64,000 nucleotides of DNA, taken from contig OZ199838.1 in assembly GCA_964304625.1 (NCBI GenBank), forward strand, positions 10,044,001 to 10,108,000, written 5' to 3'. The notes under the pieces were generated by a model. The model saw only the letters and a list, made by a program, of their open reading frames with translations, was not told the origin of the DNA and did not search any database. Made by a program: the position numbers and the translations under genes. The stretch's first letter is position 1, and each line of letters starts with the position of its first letter. The stretch comes from Kudoa neothunni. Lineage: Eukaryota > Cnidaria. Of this stretch, positions 24,507 to 36,161 are shown one piece after another.

Positions 24507-24960
24507 AAAGAGTCACTCATCATGTTTAATAAACATCCATTGATAAATATTGGCGTCATACCTGCCGACGCTTTCATACCACCTCCAGAGAATAGTAACC
24601 ATATAAATAAGGTTAATGCTGGCTAACATGTGATTAAATTTTCTTTGATTTGACTGGTCAGTCGACCGGTAGTTAGAAGCGGGAAAGAGTCACTGTACTG
24701 GCAACCTACCGGTACAATGGTAGATTCTAATCCCATGCTGTGTACAATTGTGTACAATGGATTATTTTTATCAATGATATTTCAATCATATCTGAAATCT
24801 TATCAATTATCAGCTGACACAAATAACTCTCATTGTTCGATTATTCCAAAAGGTTTTATCTCGATATAATCAATCGCTTAGAGAGATAACTCGTTCACTG
24901 ATAACTTAATATGCAATAGATTTGAAAGGGGTTTTTGAATTGGAAAGATAAAACTGATAA
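24507..24960. promoter_or_regulatory. Candidate enhancer upstream of the Sox gene: GATA-motif cluster plus paired motifs
   Basis: Seven WGATAR motifs (either strand) fall in 161 bp: 24800, 24807, 24856, 24884, 24899, 24946 and 24955. Base composition predicts less than one. Just upstream, aaagagtcact occurs twice (24507, 24684) and accggta twice (24665, 24708). The block sits about 0.9 kb before the SoxB-like start codon, outside any transposon I can define. A GATA factor is encoded 20 kb away. Function is inferred from motif density only. Confidence 0.45.
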
Positions 24961-25554
24961 GTATTGTTGGCGAGGAGAGCAATAACAACCACAATTTTAG
25001 TTAAATAGATTCTAATTGTTTAAAATAATGATATAATTGCCTAAATGATGTCGAAATTATTTGCCATAGTTAATAATTGTAGACCATGAACGTTAATAGG
25101 ATTTAAATTAATTGTTAGTTGTTTACAAACTAAATTGAATAGAATTAGGCAATTAACTGTTCACCTCCCATTAAACTAATTAACTTTTACTCATGAAAAT
25201 GTAATTTTTCCAATTCGAATCTACCACAAAAACATGCCAACAATCATCCACAATTGATTTCCGTATCAGCAAATGAGTTATCTAACGCTGATTAGTGATA
25301 AAAAGCTTATATTCCCAGTTGTCATGGTGTATCATAATTGTTTTTGTTGATATAGTAATTGTCGGTTGGTCATGAGTCAATTCCCATGATTACGGCGCTA
25401 TTACCGCTTATAATTGGTATCATTGTTGTGTATATTTATCACTAATAGAATATTTCCAAAGGTATTGCTTTTACTTCAATGTTTAAATTCTCAATTGTAT
25501 TTACGAGTGTGGTTATTCATAATAGTTTGGTGATGAATAGTTTTCGATAGGGTT

Positions 25555-25822
25555 TTGTTGGGAGCGCAGCTAGGAGGCTAGGCGAGTGTGGTAGTCAATC
25601 GGACAATGTTGCCAAAAGGGGGCGGAGTGTGTTGAGTGTCACAAAGCGCTTTCCAATGGCATTTCAATTTCAATCGGTGACCACACACGCTTATTGCCAG
25701 ATAAACTATTTAAAGTTCAATCTAACCGCACTCATTTATTTTCCGATATAACGATGATAATATAATGAATTTAGTGCGAAACATTTATAGCTATTTATTT
25801 GTAATATTATTGGAGCGTCACA
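25555..25822 (+). promoter_or_regulatory. Sox gene promoter region, locally GC-rich
   Basis: The 150 bases from 25555 are much richer in G and C than the surroundings and include a GC box (gggggcgg near 25618). Sox-type motifs (acaatg near 25603, acaaag near 25642) are also present. The stretch ends about 120 bases before the ATG. Transcription start is not identified. The Sox-type sites would allow autoregulation, which is inference. Confidence 0.4.
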
Positions 25823-28105
25823 ATGGATACCAAAGATAACTCTGAGGATTTCTTAAATCGACCATCTCTTAGTTTTGACATTGAAGCTAAGAGATTGAAA
25901 TTGTCGCCAATCGATAGCAACGACGAGGAATGCGTTGTTCTAAACAATAGCAATAACGATAACGCTGATGCACAATCGAACAGCTACACTCTTAACAATG
26001 CTAACAGTAGCACCTATAATGCGGTGGTGCCAATTTCGAATGATGATGAGGAGTCATCGATCAATACTGACAGTATAACCACCAATAACAGTGGCAGTAG
26101 CGGCAACAATATGTCATGCCATATCAAACGTCCCATGAATGCTTTTATGGTCTGGAGTAAAGAGAAGAGAAAAGAGATGGCCAAGGTAGATTTATTGTTG
26201 CCGTTAATACGCCCAGAGTTTAAAGTTTTATCAATAAATGTCGCTATCTTAACCAGTTAGATTAAAAATGAGTAGTATAGGTTTTTGTTGTTAATGGTGA
26301 TATATTGGTTTTTTTGAATTAGACCAACCCACGAATGCACAACTCAGAGATATCTAAGTTGTTGGGCGCGGAATGGAAAAAACTGGACGAACAACAGAAA
26401 GCTCCTTATATTGAGGAGGCAAAAAAGCTTCAAATTCAACACAATATTGAACACCCTAACTACAAATACAAACCAAGACGAAAGCAAAAGCTCACATCCA
26501 AAAAGGTAATTCATAACAGTTTTTGTTCGTCAATCGATCGCCATTGATAGTACTTTGCTGACTTGCAAAGCTTCAATGGAACCTACATGAATGACTGTGT
26601 TGGTCAGAACATTTTCAATTTATGGGGTGTAACTCCAGAGACACCAAACCTTCAATTTCATCCCATCATGACGTCCGATTATTTACAACAATTGTCTCTC
26701 ATTCACCATCATCATCAACAGCAACAACAACATCAACCCCAAATGATTAACAACATTGCAGCTACAACTTATGCCAATTTGAATCATACCAATCCCTTTA
26801 TAAGTAATGCGTTTGGACCGAATAATTTGCATGCCTCTCAAAACGGATTCTCCAATGAAATGATCCACTCTGATCTCAAAAATCTCTTTCCAAACAACGT
26901 CAACAACATCAATAATGGCAGCAGATGCACAAATAACGGTCCTATTATTTCCAACCCAAACAATCAACTCGAAATCAAACGACTTATTGACGCCATTTCT
27001 CCAGAAATCGTACCCTCCACCATACCAACCAACAATTTTAACACTATGATGAACCATGAAAGTCTACTGAAAAAACACTTCGAGATGAACAATGGCAACA
27101 ACTTCAAAAACGAAAACACTCCATTGGAGAATCAAATGAAAGCAATCAATCCTTCCACGCCGTTGTTTGATGGTTGTTCCTCCAACAGCGCCAAAGTTCA
27201 CTATGCAACCAACAATCCCAATTTTGAGGGCAACAAAGGCCAGTTGTTCCCTAATAGAAACAACCTCTTAAAAATAAGTGATAATGAATGCAACCTCAAC
27301 GGGCTGAATACATTAGTGAATGGAAACGTCATTCCCAGCCACCAAACCTACGTGAAAAATGGATGTCATAATGCCTCCAGTGTTAACTTTCAATTCATGC
27401 CCAACAACAACGCCAGTAGCAATGGACGTTTCAATAAAACTATCGGTACTTCCAATTTCCCTACTCAAAGTTTCGTGAGGGTATAAATAAATGACGCAAC
27501 CTGTCTTATGATAATGATGGAGGTTGTTAATTTGTGATGTATTGTTGTAGGAACCGATAAATGTAGCTGCATCATTACCAAATCTAACCAACGGCTCAAA
27601 GTATATCCCTAATCATGTGATGGTGGCTAATGGCAACCGGATCGATTGGAACAACTTTTCATCCTCATCCAACACAAGCAGCAACAACAACAACAACAAC
27701 CTCGAACCAGCCAGCAGCGACATATCCAACCCCCTCAGCTTGCAACACAGCAACAAAAATTTCAACTCTCACAGTGGCTTTAACCCCAACTATACTAATG
27801 ATAATACCAAAAATTATTCGACTGAATCTATCGCTCTCGACTCGTTCTCTTCCTCATTCAATTCCCTAAATCACCCGAACAATTTCAGCGCAAACAAAAC
27901 CGCTAGCGATAGCGGATTGTTCTCGGTAAACGAACACATGTTTACTTCCTCAAATATCCAAAATGAAAAAGGTATTGTGGAGTTTTTTGTGTAAAAGTTA
28001 ATTTTATTGACTAAAGACAACTCCATTAACAACAGAAATACCTTCTTCGACAAATGCAAATACACTGTTGATGGCGACAATTATATTCACTCTAATGAAC
28101 AATAA
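25823..28105 (+). CDS. SoxB-like HMG-box transcription factor, about 650 aa
   Basis: Five exons: 25823-26185, ~26323-26505, 26551-~27480, 27551-27971 and ~28016-28105, ending TAA. All joins keep frame. The HMG box is split: [20 protein letters not shown] lies at the end of exon 1 and [20 protein letters not shown] in exon 2, followed by [22 protein letters not shown] and the YKYRPRRK-like tail are SoxB hallmarks; SoxB genes of many animals have no intron there. The rest is Asn/Ser/Gln-rich with a His/Gln run near residues 220-230, typical of a transactivation region. It binds the DNA minor groove in the nucleus and in other animals specifies neural and early embryonic fate. The start ATG is the first in the exon. 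A polyadenylation signal aataaa lies at about 28207. Exon 3's end is ambiguous by two codons. Confidence 0.9.
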
Positions 28106-29710
28106 TGATGTGTTAATTTGAATTGCACGCTTTGCCTATCGTGATTGTTGCGATTCATTGCCTATTATATTACTATCACTAAATATATTACCTATTTAAA
28201 GTGTTAAAATAAATATTATTGTGTTTATTTTAAATTTGAATCGGCTTTTTCTTGCGTTTTCTAAATACGGTCGAACCTCGATTATCCTGAAATCGCGATA
28301 TCCAAAAGGTATTTTAAATTTTATTAGGATTTTAATGAAATCACTTGTTGATAAATGTTCGATTATCCGGAAACTGGAACAACTATTTAATCATTATTCT
28401 GGATAAAAAAATCACCAATCATCGTACGGCATATACAGTGTAGCATACATACCAATACATACCAATGCAATGTTTGAAACAACAATATTTCTGAGTTGAT
28501 TTTTTATAAATTTTTCTTTTAAAACTTATGTTAAGTATTCAGTTCTTATATAAACTTGTAGCACGTATGAATGTATGTCTGTACGCATATTAACCTTCGA
28601 ATACCTTAAGGTGGCCACTGCGGCCAATCAGCTCTTATTATATGAATAACTTTTACAAAATGTTTTATTTCCTTTTTTCCCTTGATGTATTTTATAGTAT
28701 AATGGTGCTTTTAAAAATATTCAAATAGTGGAGTTTTACCTTTAATATTCTCGCTTACAATCAAAAAAGGAAACAAGTTACACGGATAACTGAACATTCC
28801 CACCATATAAATAATAATGTCCAGGTAGTTGAAATATATAAAAAACTTCTCTGCGGTAAAATAAAAATTATAAATGTACTTTGAAGCAAGAAATGTTTCT
28901 AAAATTTATTTTTTTGTTTCTATAACAACTTGATTCTATTAACTAATTTAATCTGGCATGTGAACCACGCAAATTATAGTAATTTTGTTAAATTACATAT
29001 CAACAAAAAGTATTGAGTTAAATATAATTGTTTAAAGTTTAATTTAAAAGTTTGAATTTATACATTTAACATATCTATGTCAATAGGGGAAGAAATTTCA
29101 TAATAAAATCATGGATTTTGAGAATAAAACAAAATATTAGTAGTAAAAACAATAATAAGAAAGTGTGAACGATGAAGCAATAATAATACAGTTTATTTCT
29201 ATTTTTCACGCTATTCAAATTATATATAGGCATAGTTCTTCCTGTTTTCGCACCTGCGCAAATAGACACAAAAATATATCATTGATTTATTTTTATCAAA
29301 TTTGTTACATTTTAGAATGTAAAAATATCGTAAATAATTAGATTTCTATCCTTTCGTGCAACGATTTTTATTATTTTAATACATTTTGGCGTGTGATCAC
29401 AAGGGCCACTTCAGGTATTCGTGTAACTTTTTTCCTCAGCTGTTCGAGGATTAAAAAATCATTAATTACAGATTATTTAAAAAGTAGATTGCTCCTCTGA
29501 AGAATTTTGTTGCTCCCTTAATTATGTACTGTTTTATCTTGTAAGTATCCATATCCTTGGTTAATAGACATTCCAATATTTTTAATTTAGGCTGCACATG
29601 TTAAGTTATTTTATTTAAAATATAAGAAAACTTTCCTATTAATCAAGGAAACAATTCTTTAAGCTGAAATGTCAAAAAATACATGTGCGCTCGATACTGT
29701 CTATGTTCGA

Positions 29711-31890
29711 TTAACCTTCCGAGTGTTTCTCGGGTAAATTTGACCCCAGAATCTATTGTATTACAAGTTTTATATACACAGAAAATTTTGACATTAGTAA
29801 TATCTGGTGTATTTTCCCGAACATACCGTATTTTATAATTATTTAATAAAAGGTCGAAAAGGAAGAATAAACAACGATTTACAAGAAAATATACACATGG
29901 TGCTTTTGGGGTAAATTTGACCCCAGGGATTTTAATACTATAAATGATACTAAATTATTTAAAAAAAATGAATAATTCCGGTTGGTTGAATTCTATAGGA
30001 AGAATACTGTGAAAATAAGGAAAACATATAACCCAGATCACACGCGATGACACACACAGATGCATCCATTTCATCGCGCACTTCGCGAGAATTTTTCCGA
30101 AACACGCTGACAAAGCCCAGGGAAGACTTTGGTGAGATTTTTCTCACTGATTATGAGAGCGATTCTAACGAAATTAATTAGATCACGTATTTTAATCATC
30201 AAAATTCAGTTTTTGGTGGGTCTAGCGATAAAAACGAGGATTTGAATGCGTTTTGTGAGAAGACTAATTTTTATTGCCTAAAATATATCCAAAGGGTGAT
30301 TTAAAAAAAATTCATATTGTTTACGTGCGATCCAAACTAGACTAAAATGATTAAGTGACTATTTTTACATTTTCCCTGTCTCCGAGGGGATTACGTCAAG
30401 TGGTTGCCAACTGCAGGAACCTAATTTATCAATACTAGCGGGAACTGCCCAACGTTGCATGGGGAAGATTTCGCATAGATACGTTTCTTCATAATATTCA
30501 AAAAATATATTAAAATTTCAAATTAACCCATAGATGCAAAATAACTAAAAGTTTTTAAATGACATGCTGTCAATGATTTGGATTAGCGAAATTTAAACTA
30601 TGATCATTTCTGTGAAGGAAAGTATCAATTCCAGCGTTCATTTAAAAATTTGGTGGCCCCGAAACAACGCTAAATAATTTATTTTCAGTGTCGTATTTTG
30701 TTGCATTCCCGAATTATTTAAATACCGTTAAAATGTTACCCTAAACGTTATTTTTGGCCCGGCTCAGAAAATTTGTGCACCGTTGTTTACGGGAGAAAAA
30801 TAAATAGAAAAAGATATAGAGATAGAAGAAAACATAAGAAAATTTATGTTTATTGCTCAAATTAATATCCCTTGGTCCGGCAAGAGCTTAACGCACTTTT
30901 TCCCATAAACAGCCACAAATCGCGTCAACTTCAACACAATCAATTTAAATAATTGGGTGAAATAAAAGTACAATCATCTGCATTGAATTTAATCACGGGA
31001 AGTTAAGCTTTGCGGACGATTTCGATGAAATCTACGAATGCAGTATTTCTATTATAATGCCTCAATCAATGTAATTTTAACGTTCTCCACCAATTCGTTA
31101 TTCATGAAACATATATAAATTTTTATCATATCTAAAACCATTAATAGAACCTTCAAAATGTGTTTATCAAGTCAAATATGTTAAAATTCCACAAAAAAGG
31201 AATGTATTTGCACAAACAAACACCCAAATAGAAACGCCAAACTTATACACACAGATAGATGGCATCGCTTAATTGACATTTAATAGAGCATTTAAGGGAG
31301 AATGTTAACTTCGACCGACCTTCACCAGGACATAAGCCAGTGCTAATCTTATTGTTAAACTCGAGTAATCCGATAAACAAACTTTGAATCGACAAAATCA
31401 CTATTTTGTAACCACTTTTAGGAACATTTGGTAGAATGAAAACGATTTAAAGATTCTTTGAAATATTGTGATTTTTTAAAATTTCATAAGTGTCTCTTTA
31501 TAAGGAAAAATTTTAACGCACATGTTTATTTGCTGACACACACACGGACACTACAACTTTATATATATTGAAGTAGATTTTTAGTAACAAAAAGTTTAAA
31601 ACATTTTTAAACGCCAAAAATTAGTTTATATCACTAATTCGTTACAATAAAGTCCAAGTCGACAAAAAACATGTTGCGCCAACGAATTCACACGGATTCG
31701 AACTATTTTGTATACACGCAGCATAAATCTTGGCGAAACTACGACAAGAATTTGTCTATAAATTTTTATTTAATATTGCATATGATTACATAACTATTTA
31801 TTGCAGATAACGATGCAATAAAAGCCTGGGGTCAATTTGACCCCAAAAGCACCAAGTGTATAGTCCATTTTGAGGTGCTCGGATGGTTTA
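29711..31890. mobile_element. piggyBac-like element, non-autonomous, containing Helitron copy B
   Basis: Starts TTAACCTTCCGAGTG and ends, in complement, T(A)AACCATCCGAGCACC, with TTAA (left) and TTTA (right) at the ends, the piggyBac target. Both ends carry a palindrome-like ggggtcaaatttgacccc block (near 29735, 29912 and 31827), shared with the copies at 41449 and 55335. No transposase frame remains in the roughly 1 kb outside the Helitron. Confidence 0.68.
30435..31577 (-). mobile_element. Non-autonomous Helitron, copy B
   Basis: Minus orientation: starts A|TC at 31577 (tcttcaatatatataaagtt) and ends CTAG|T at 30435 after the gggcagttcccg hairpin arm. It aligns with copies A and C throughout. 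No Rep/helicase frame is present. Confidence 0.82.
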
Positions 31891-31996
31891 CTAGAACCTA
31901 GCCATCCGGTAAGAAAATGGCTGGTCACAAATTTCGCGGATAATCGAGGTTGGACTGTATCTTATTGTATATGTATGCTCATTTATTTGAGGGGAA

Positions 31997-32113
31997 TGTA
32001 GTGAACCTAATATAATTAATCATCACCTTTATGTTATGGTCGAGGTTCGTCGTCGGTGGCGTGGTTAGTTTTGTTGAACCGTGTTTTCTATAGCTTGTCG
32101 CTGCCGCGTTACA
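31997..32113 (+). repeat. 5' LTR of the gypsy element
   Basis: 117 bp, TG...CA ends, matching 36045-36161 base for base as far as I can see. Short for a gypsy LTR. Confidence 0.93.
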
Positions 32114-32138
32114 TTTGGTGTCAGAGGTCCAAGTGAAA

Positions 32139-32879
32139 ATGAAAATCAAGGAAATTAATTTTGATATGCCGATCGACGTGCAACTTGAGGAATTGGAGGC
32201 AAGATCCCTCATAAAAAACCACACGACGGAACAACATTACGCGTTCCTGCTACTAGCAATACCTATCCACCAACGTCCAATGTTAAAGCCGTCCGATCAA
32301 GAGAAACTCGAATTGGGTCCCGTAGAAGCGTTGACGAGGAGGATAAAGGGATATTATGCAAGTGTCACAAGTATACAAAACCAGTGGACGATTTTCTTGA
32401 ACGACAAAATAAAGTCAGGAGAGAGAATCCAAGAATTTGCCAATCGAATTTTGCTTCGCCTAAAAGCGGCTAGACCGAATGCGACGGCGGAAGATATAAT
32501 ATTCTTCCTGAAACCAAAAATTGTTGAGACGGTGCCAAAAATGTACCAACCCATATTGAACAGTGAATCCACCGGAAACATGGCGGTACTCGTGGAGAAA
32601 GCCCAAACGTATCTTGACGCAAATCCGACAGACGCAACCGATACGACCCCATACATAAATGCTGTGAAACAACCAATTTATCCTACTCGACCACCCAACA
32701 AACAGGAATGTTATAAATGTGGTAGTAGATACCATTTTGGCCACGAATGTAAGGGCCTCATACGCTGTAACATATGCCAAAAGGTTGGGCACATGGCAAA
32801 AAAATGCTATAGTCGGTCGGGAAACGAAAAAGGGGGCAGGCCTACTCTCGAGCCTCGCTCCCGAATTCACCGAAATTAG
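32139..32879 (+). CDS. gag: gypsy gag (capsid/nucleocapsid) frame
   Basis: About 246 residues from the first ATG in the frame. The C-terminal part has two CCHC zinc knuckles (CYKCGSRYHFGHEC and CNICQKVGHMAKKC), which bind RNA in retroelement nucleocapsids. The N-terminal two thirds is the capsid-like region. It precedes pol by 11 bases in a different frame, an arrangement Ty3/gypsy elements often bridge by translational recoding. Confidence 0.85.
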   Translation: MKIKEINFDMPIDVQLEELEARSLIKNHTTEQHYAFLLLAIPIHQRPMLKPSDQEKLELGPVEALTRRIKGYYASVTSIQNQWTIFLNDKIKSGERIQEFANRILLRLKAARPNATAEDIIFFLKPKIVETVPKMYQPILNSESTGNMAVLVEKAQTYLDANPTDATDTTPYINAVKQPIYPTRPPNKQECYKCGSRYHFGHECKGLIRCNICQKVGHMAKKCYSRSGNEKGGRPTLEPRSRIHRN

Positions 32880-32890
32880 AGAGTATTGCC

Positions 32891-35800
32891 ATGACTACTA
32901 ATATTCGAAACGAAGGCACGCCCCAGGGATTAATTGTGTCTTGTGCTTGCCCAGGATCCGAAAATTCATTTAGTGGCTTGGTGGATACAGGATCGTCGCA
33001 TACCCTCATTAATGGAAAACTTATCAATAATAGTATGAATGTAGTGGAGTGTCCTTATATGTGTCTTTTCTCTGCGCGTGGCGACAAGATTGAAATATCG
33101 CATTTTATCACAATTCAAGTGCATATTGGTAGAGTTTGGGTAGATTGCAAAGCATTTATTGTTAACAATCTGATATACGATGCTATTATTGGGAGAGATT
33201 TTTTGTTCGAACATTGTAATATCATTACTGATACGAAATTATCTGATGGTCATTTGAACAATATCCCGCCAAGGAGCCAGTCGGTCAATACAATAAAATA
33301 TCCATTACAGTCACTGGTAAAATCCCGAGATATCAAAGGTGTTAATATGGTTCGGTCTGTGGAAAGAGCTGGTGATTGCTCAGTCGGAGAATACGCCATC
33401 CATAGGATTGTAACCGACGGTCACGAACCAATTTCATCTAGACCCTATAGAGTTCCCATACACTACAGGGATGCGGTAGACAAAGAAATAGACAGGATGC
33501 TATCGTTGGGAGTGATACAACGATCAAAAAGTGCTTGGTCATCTCCAGTTGTGATAGTGGAGAAGAAGAGCGGTGATCTACGTCTGTGCGTCGATTACAG
33601 GAAATTGAACGATGTGATCGTAAAAGATGAATATCCACTGCCAATTCTTGAAGAAGTATTGGATTCACTTGGGGGTGCAAATTTTTTCTCAACTCTGGAC
33701 TTGCAATCCGGCTATTGGCAAATACCGATGGCACCGGAGGATGTTGAGAAAACTGCATTTAGTCATGGTCGTGGACTTTACGAATTTCTCAAAATGCCCT
33801 TCGGATTGTGTAATGGTCCAGCCACATTCCAAAGAATAATGGACAGACTACTTAGCGATTTGCCCTTTGCTATAGCATACCTTGACGATATTGTGATATT
33901 CTCAAAGTCAAAATCTGAACATATGGACCACGTTGATATAGTATTGGAGAGGCTGGACACGGCGAATTTGAAAATTAACAACGAAAAATCCAAATTCTGC
34001 AAAAACGAGCTGGCTTATTTGGGATTCATTATCTCCAAGGATGGTATTCGGAATGACCCTGATAGAGTAAAAAGTATATTGGACTGGAAAGAACCAAAAT
34101 CCAAAGATGACTTGCAAGCTTTTCTTGGCGCTTTAAACTTTATGCATAGACACATTAAAGGATTGGCTAAGCTCTCATCACATTTTACGGATATGATGTC
34201 ATCGAAGGTACCATTCAAATGGGATGACGACGAAAGGAAAATGTTCCGCATATTGAAGGAGGCTGTAAAGGAGTCACCTACTTTAGCATATCCGAATCCG
34301 GACATTCCATTCTATCTTGAATGTGATGCATCAAATACAGCTGTTGGAGCAGTGCTTTATCAGAGCCCGGAGAGAAAAGATGTCATTGCCTATACAAGTA
34401 AAAAGTTAAATTGCAGCCAAAAGAACTATAGTGTGACAGACAGAGAGGCATTGGCGATCGTAAACGCTGTACGAAAATTTCGACATTACTTGATTGGGAA
34501 AAAATTCTTCATATTGACAGATCACAATCCCCTGGTCTATTTGAGGAGCATGAAAGATCCAAGAGGGAGACGCGCTCGTTGGTTGATGGAAATGGAAGAC
34601 TATTGTTATGAAATTATGTATAAACCTGGATGTCAAAACAACATTGCGGATGCCCTGTCCAGAAGCGTGCTCAGTATGGGAACATATGCTACCTACGATC
34701 AATTAAGGACAGCACAAAACGAGGATAAATGCATACAAGTCGCTAAAAATGCCAAGAGGAATCCGACGGAATCGACAAAATTATCTGGAAACTCCGAACT
34801 GAAGAAATTGTATGATAGAAGAGACAAATTGGAAATGGTGGATGGATTACTTTGTCACGCCTCACGTTTTGGTAAATTACCTGTTGTTCCATGGCGAATG
34901 AGAAGAATGATCGTTAAAAAAGTACATGAGGAATGTGCACACTCAGGAATAACGAAGACAGTACAAGTATTACGGAGAAATTTTTATTGGCCAACGCTAG
35001 AAGACGATGTTACATCTATGATAAAAAAGTGTGATATATGCCTGAAAGTGAAAGGAAATACTCATAAAGTAAAAGTACCACTAATGCCGATCCCCGTGCT
35101 AGGTCCTTGTGTAAGATGGCACGTAGATTTTATGGGACCAATGGAAACTACATCAAACGGTAATAGGTTTGTAATTCTATTTATAGATCAATTTACTAAA
35201 TGGGTGGAAGCAAAAGCCTTATCAACAATCACAGCTAAAGAAACCGCGGATGCTTTCTTTGAATTGATAATATCGCGCCACGGTTGCCCGAAATATCTAC
35301 ATTCGGATCAAGGAGTTCAGTTTGAATCAGTATTATTCGGTGATGTCTGTAGACTTTTTGGTGTTCAAAAGTCGCGGTCGACGGCCTATCACCCGGAAGG
35401 AAATGACATGGCAGAGCGTCAAGTACGTAACATAAAAACTAAACTTAAAGCTCTCATTCTGGAAAACAACGCAGAATGGGACCAAAGTTTAGATAAAGCC
35501 CTTCTGGCTACTAGAATAACGCCGTCAGCAACTACGGGTTATAGCCCCGCGTATTTAATGTATGGTAGAGAATTAGTTACACCTACTAGTACAATATCCT
35601 ACAATCTAAACAATGCTGTTACAAACCCTCATGTTTACGCTGAGAAACTCTCGAATGCAATGAGAAGCGCATTAAACAAAGCAAAAGAGAATATAGAAGA
35701 GGCACAAACGAAACAGTCTTATTACTACAACCGCAAAAATGTCAATGGAAAACAGAAAATAGGAAGTCATGTCTACATAAAGAATAGGAAAATCACTTCA

Positions 35801-36019
35801 CTTGCCCCAAAATATGAAGGACCATATAAGGTAATAAAGGCAAAAGGCCCTGTTTGTTTTGTTGAAAACCACACCAATAAAATTCAGTCCGTCCATGAAA
35901 ATGACGTCTTGCCAACATATACCATCGATGAGTCAAATACCAATCCGAACACTAAACAAAACAATAGACCTACGAGAAACAAGAAAAGGCCGCTATACCT
36001 TGATGATTTCGAAGTATAA
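32891..36019 (+). CDS. pol: gypsy pol polyprotein: protease, reverse transcriptase, RNase H, integrase
   Basis: 1042 residues. In order: aspartic protease (LVDTGSSHTLI, about residue 30), reverse transcriptase with YLDDIVIF (about 330), RNase H (ECDASNTAVGAVLY, DREALAIV, TDHNPL, about 480-560), integrase HHCC zinc domain (HEECAHSG to CDICLK, about 680-720) and DDE core (WHVDFMGP and HSDQGVQFES). The order with integrase last marks Ty3/gypsy rather than copia. The frame is open throughout. Confidence 0.93.
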   Translation: MTTNIRNEGTPQGLIVSCACPGSENSFSGLVDTGSSHTLINGKLINNSMNVVECPYMCLFSARGDKIEISHFITIQVHIGRVWVDCKAFIVNNLIYDAIIGRDFLFEHCNIITDTKLSDGHLNNIPPRSQSVNTIKYPLQSLVKSRDIKGVNMVRSVERAGDCSVGEYAIHRIVTDGHEPISSRPYRVPIHYRDAVDKEIDRMLSLGVIQRSKSAWSSPVVIVEKKSGDLRLCVDYRKLNDVIVKDEYPLPILEEVLDSLGGANFFSTLDLQSGYWQIPMAPEDVEKTAFSHGRGLYEFLKMPFGLCNGPATFQRIMDRLLSDLPFAIAYLDDIVIFSKSKSEHMDHVDIVLERLDTANLKINNEKSKFCKNELAYLGFIISKDGIRNDPDRVKSILDWKEPKSKDDLQAFLGALNFMHRHIKGLAKLSSHFTDMMSSKVPFKWDDDERKMFRILKEAVKESPTLAYPNPDIPFYLECDASNTAVGAVLYQSPERKDVIAYTSKKLNCSQKNYSVTDREALAIVNAVRKFRHYLIGKKFFILTDHNPLVYLRSMKDPRGRRARWLMEMEDYCYEIMYKPGCQNNIADALSRSVLSMGTYATYDQLRTAQNEDKCIQVAKNAKRNPTESTKLSGNSELKKLYDRRDKLEMVDGLLCHASRFGKLPVVPWRMRRMIVKKVHEECAHSGITKTVQVLRRNFYWPTLEDDVTSMIKKCDICLKVKGNTHKVKVPLMPIPVLGPCVRWHVDFMGPMETTSNGNRFVILFIDQFTKWVEAKALSTITAKETADAFFELIISRHGCPKYLHSDQGVQFESVLFGDVCRLFGVQKSRSTAYHPEGNDMAERQVRNIKTKLKALILENNAEWDQSLDKALLATRITPSATTGYSPAYLMYGRELVTPTSTISYNLNNAVTNPHVYAEKLSNAMRSALNKAKENIEEAQTKQSYYYNRKNVNGKQKIGSHVYIKNRKITSLAPKYEGPYKVIKAKGPVCFVENHTNKIQSVHENDVLPTYTIDESNTNPNTKQNNRPTRNKKRPLYLDDFEV

Positions 36020-36044
36020 TCCATTATTCTAAAAGGGGGAGTAA

Positions 36045-36161
36045 TGTAGTGAACCTAATATAATTAATCATCACCTTTATGTTATGGTCGAGGTTCGTCG
36101 TCGGTGGCGTGGTTAGTTTTGTTGAACCGTGTTTTCTATAGCTTGTCGCTGCCGCGTTACA
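36045..36161 (+). repeat. 3' LTR of the gypsy element
   Basis: 117 bp copy of the 5' LTR, preceded by the polypurine run and followed by the gggaa target duplication. Confidence 0.93.

Larger units (their letters stand above)
28268..31957. mobile_element. Tigger-like element (fossil) containing a piggyBac-like element that contains a Helitron
   Basis: The left end CGGTCGAACCTCGATTATCC and the complement of the right end CAGTCCAACCTCGATTATCC are an inverted pair, both flanked by TA. The sequence is typical of invertebrate Tigger elements. Subtracting the nested elements leaves about 1.5 kb, with gattatccgg repeated inside the left end near 28363. No transposase survives. It lies 160 bp beyond the Sox stop codon. 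Confidence 0.65.
31997..36161 (+). mobile_element. Ty3/gypsy LTR retrotransposon, looks whole and young
   Basis: Two 117-bp LTRs (TGTAGTG...TTACA) frame 4.2 kb, with a 5-bp target duplication gggaa at 31992-31996 and 36162-36166. A primer-binding-like tttggtgtcagagg follows the left LTR and a purine run aaaaggggga precedes the right one. Two long open frames, gag and pol, fill the interior. There is no envelope frame. The LTRs look identical by eye, so the insertion is recent on an evolutionary scale. Clade within Ty3/gypsy not determined. Confidence 0.93.

Noticed and set aside
26683-27057. 124-codon minus-strand frame inside the Sox gene
   Set aside because: It is antisense to the Asn/His/Gln-rich Sox exon, where biased codons leave the other strand open. 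No motif in it.
31660-31735. GTTCGAATCC-like sequence (minus strand) as a possible tRNA T-arm
   Set aside because: The flanking bases do not form a T-stem and no acceptor or anticodon arm fits at the right distance.
32354-32870. Several minus-strand frames over the gag region
   Set aside because: Shadows of the gag frame; zinc knuckles read correctly only on the plus strand.
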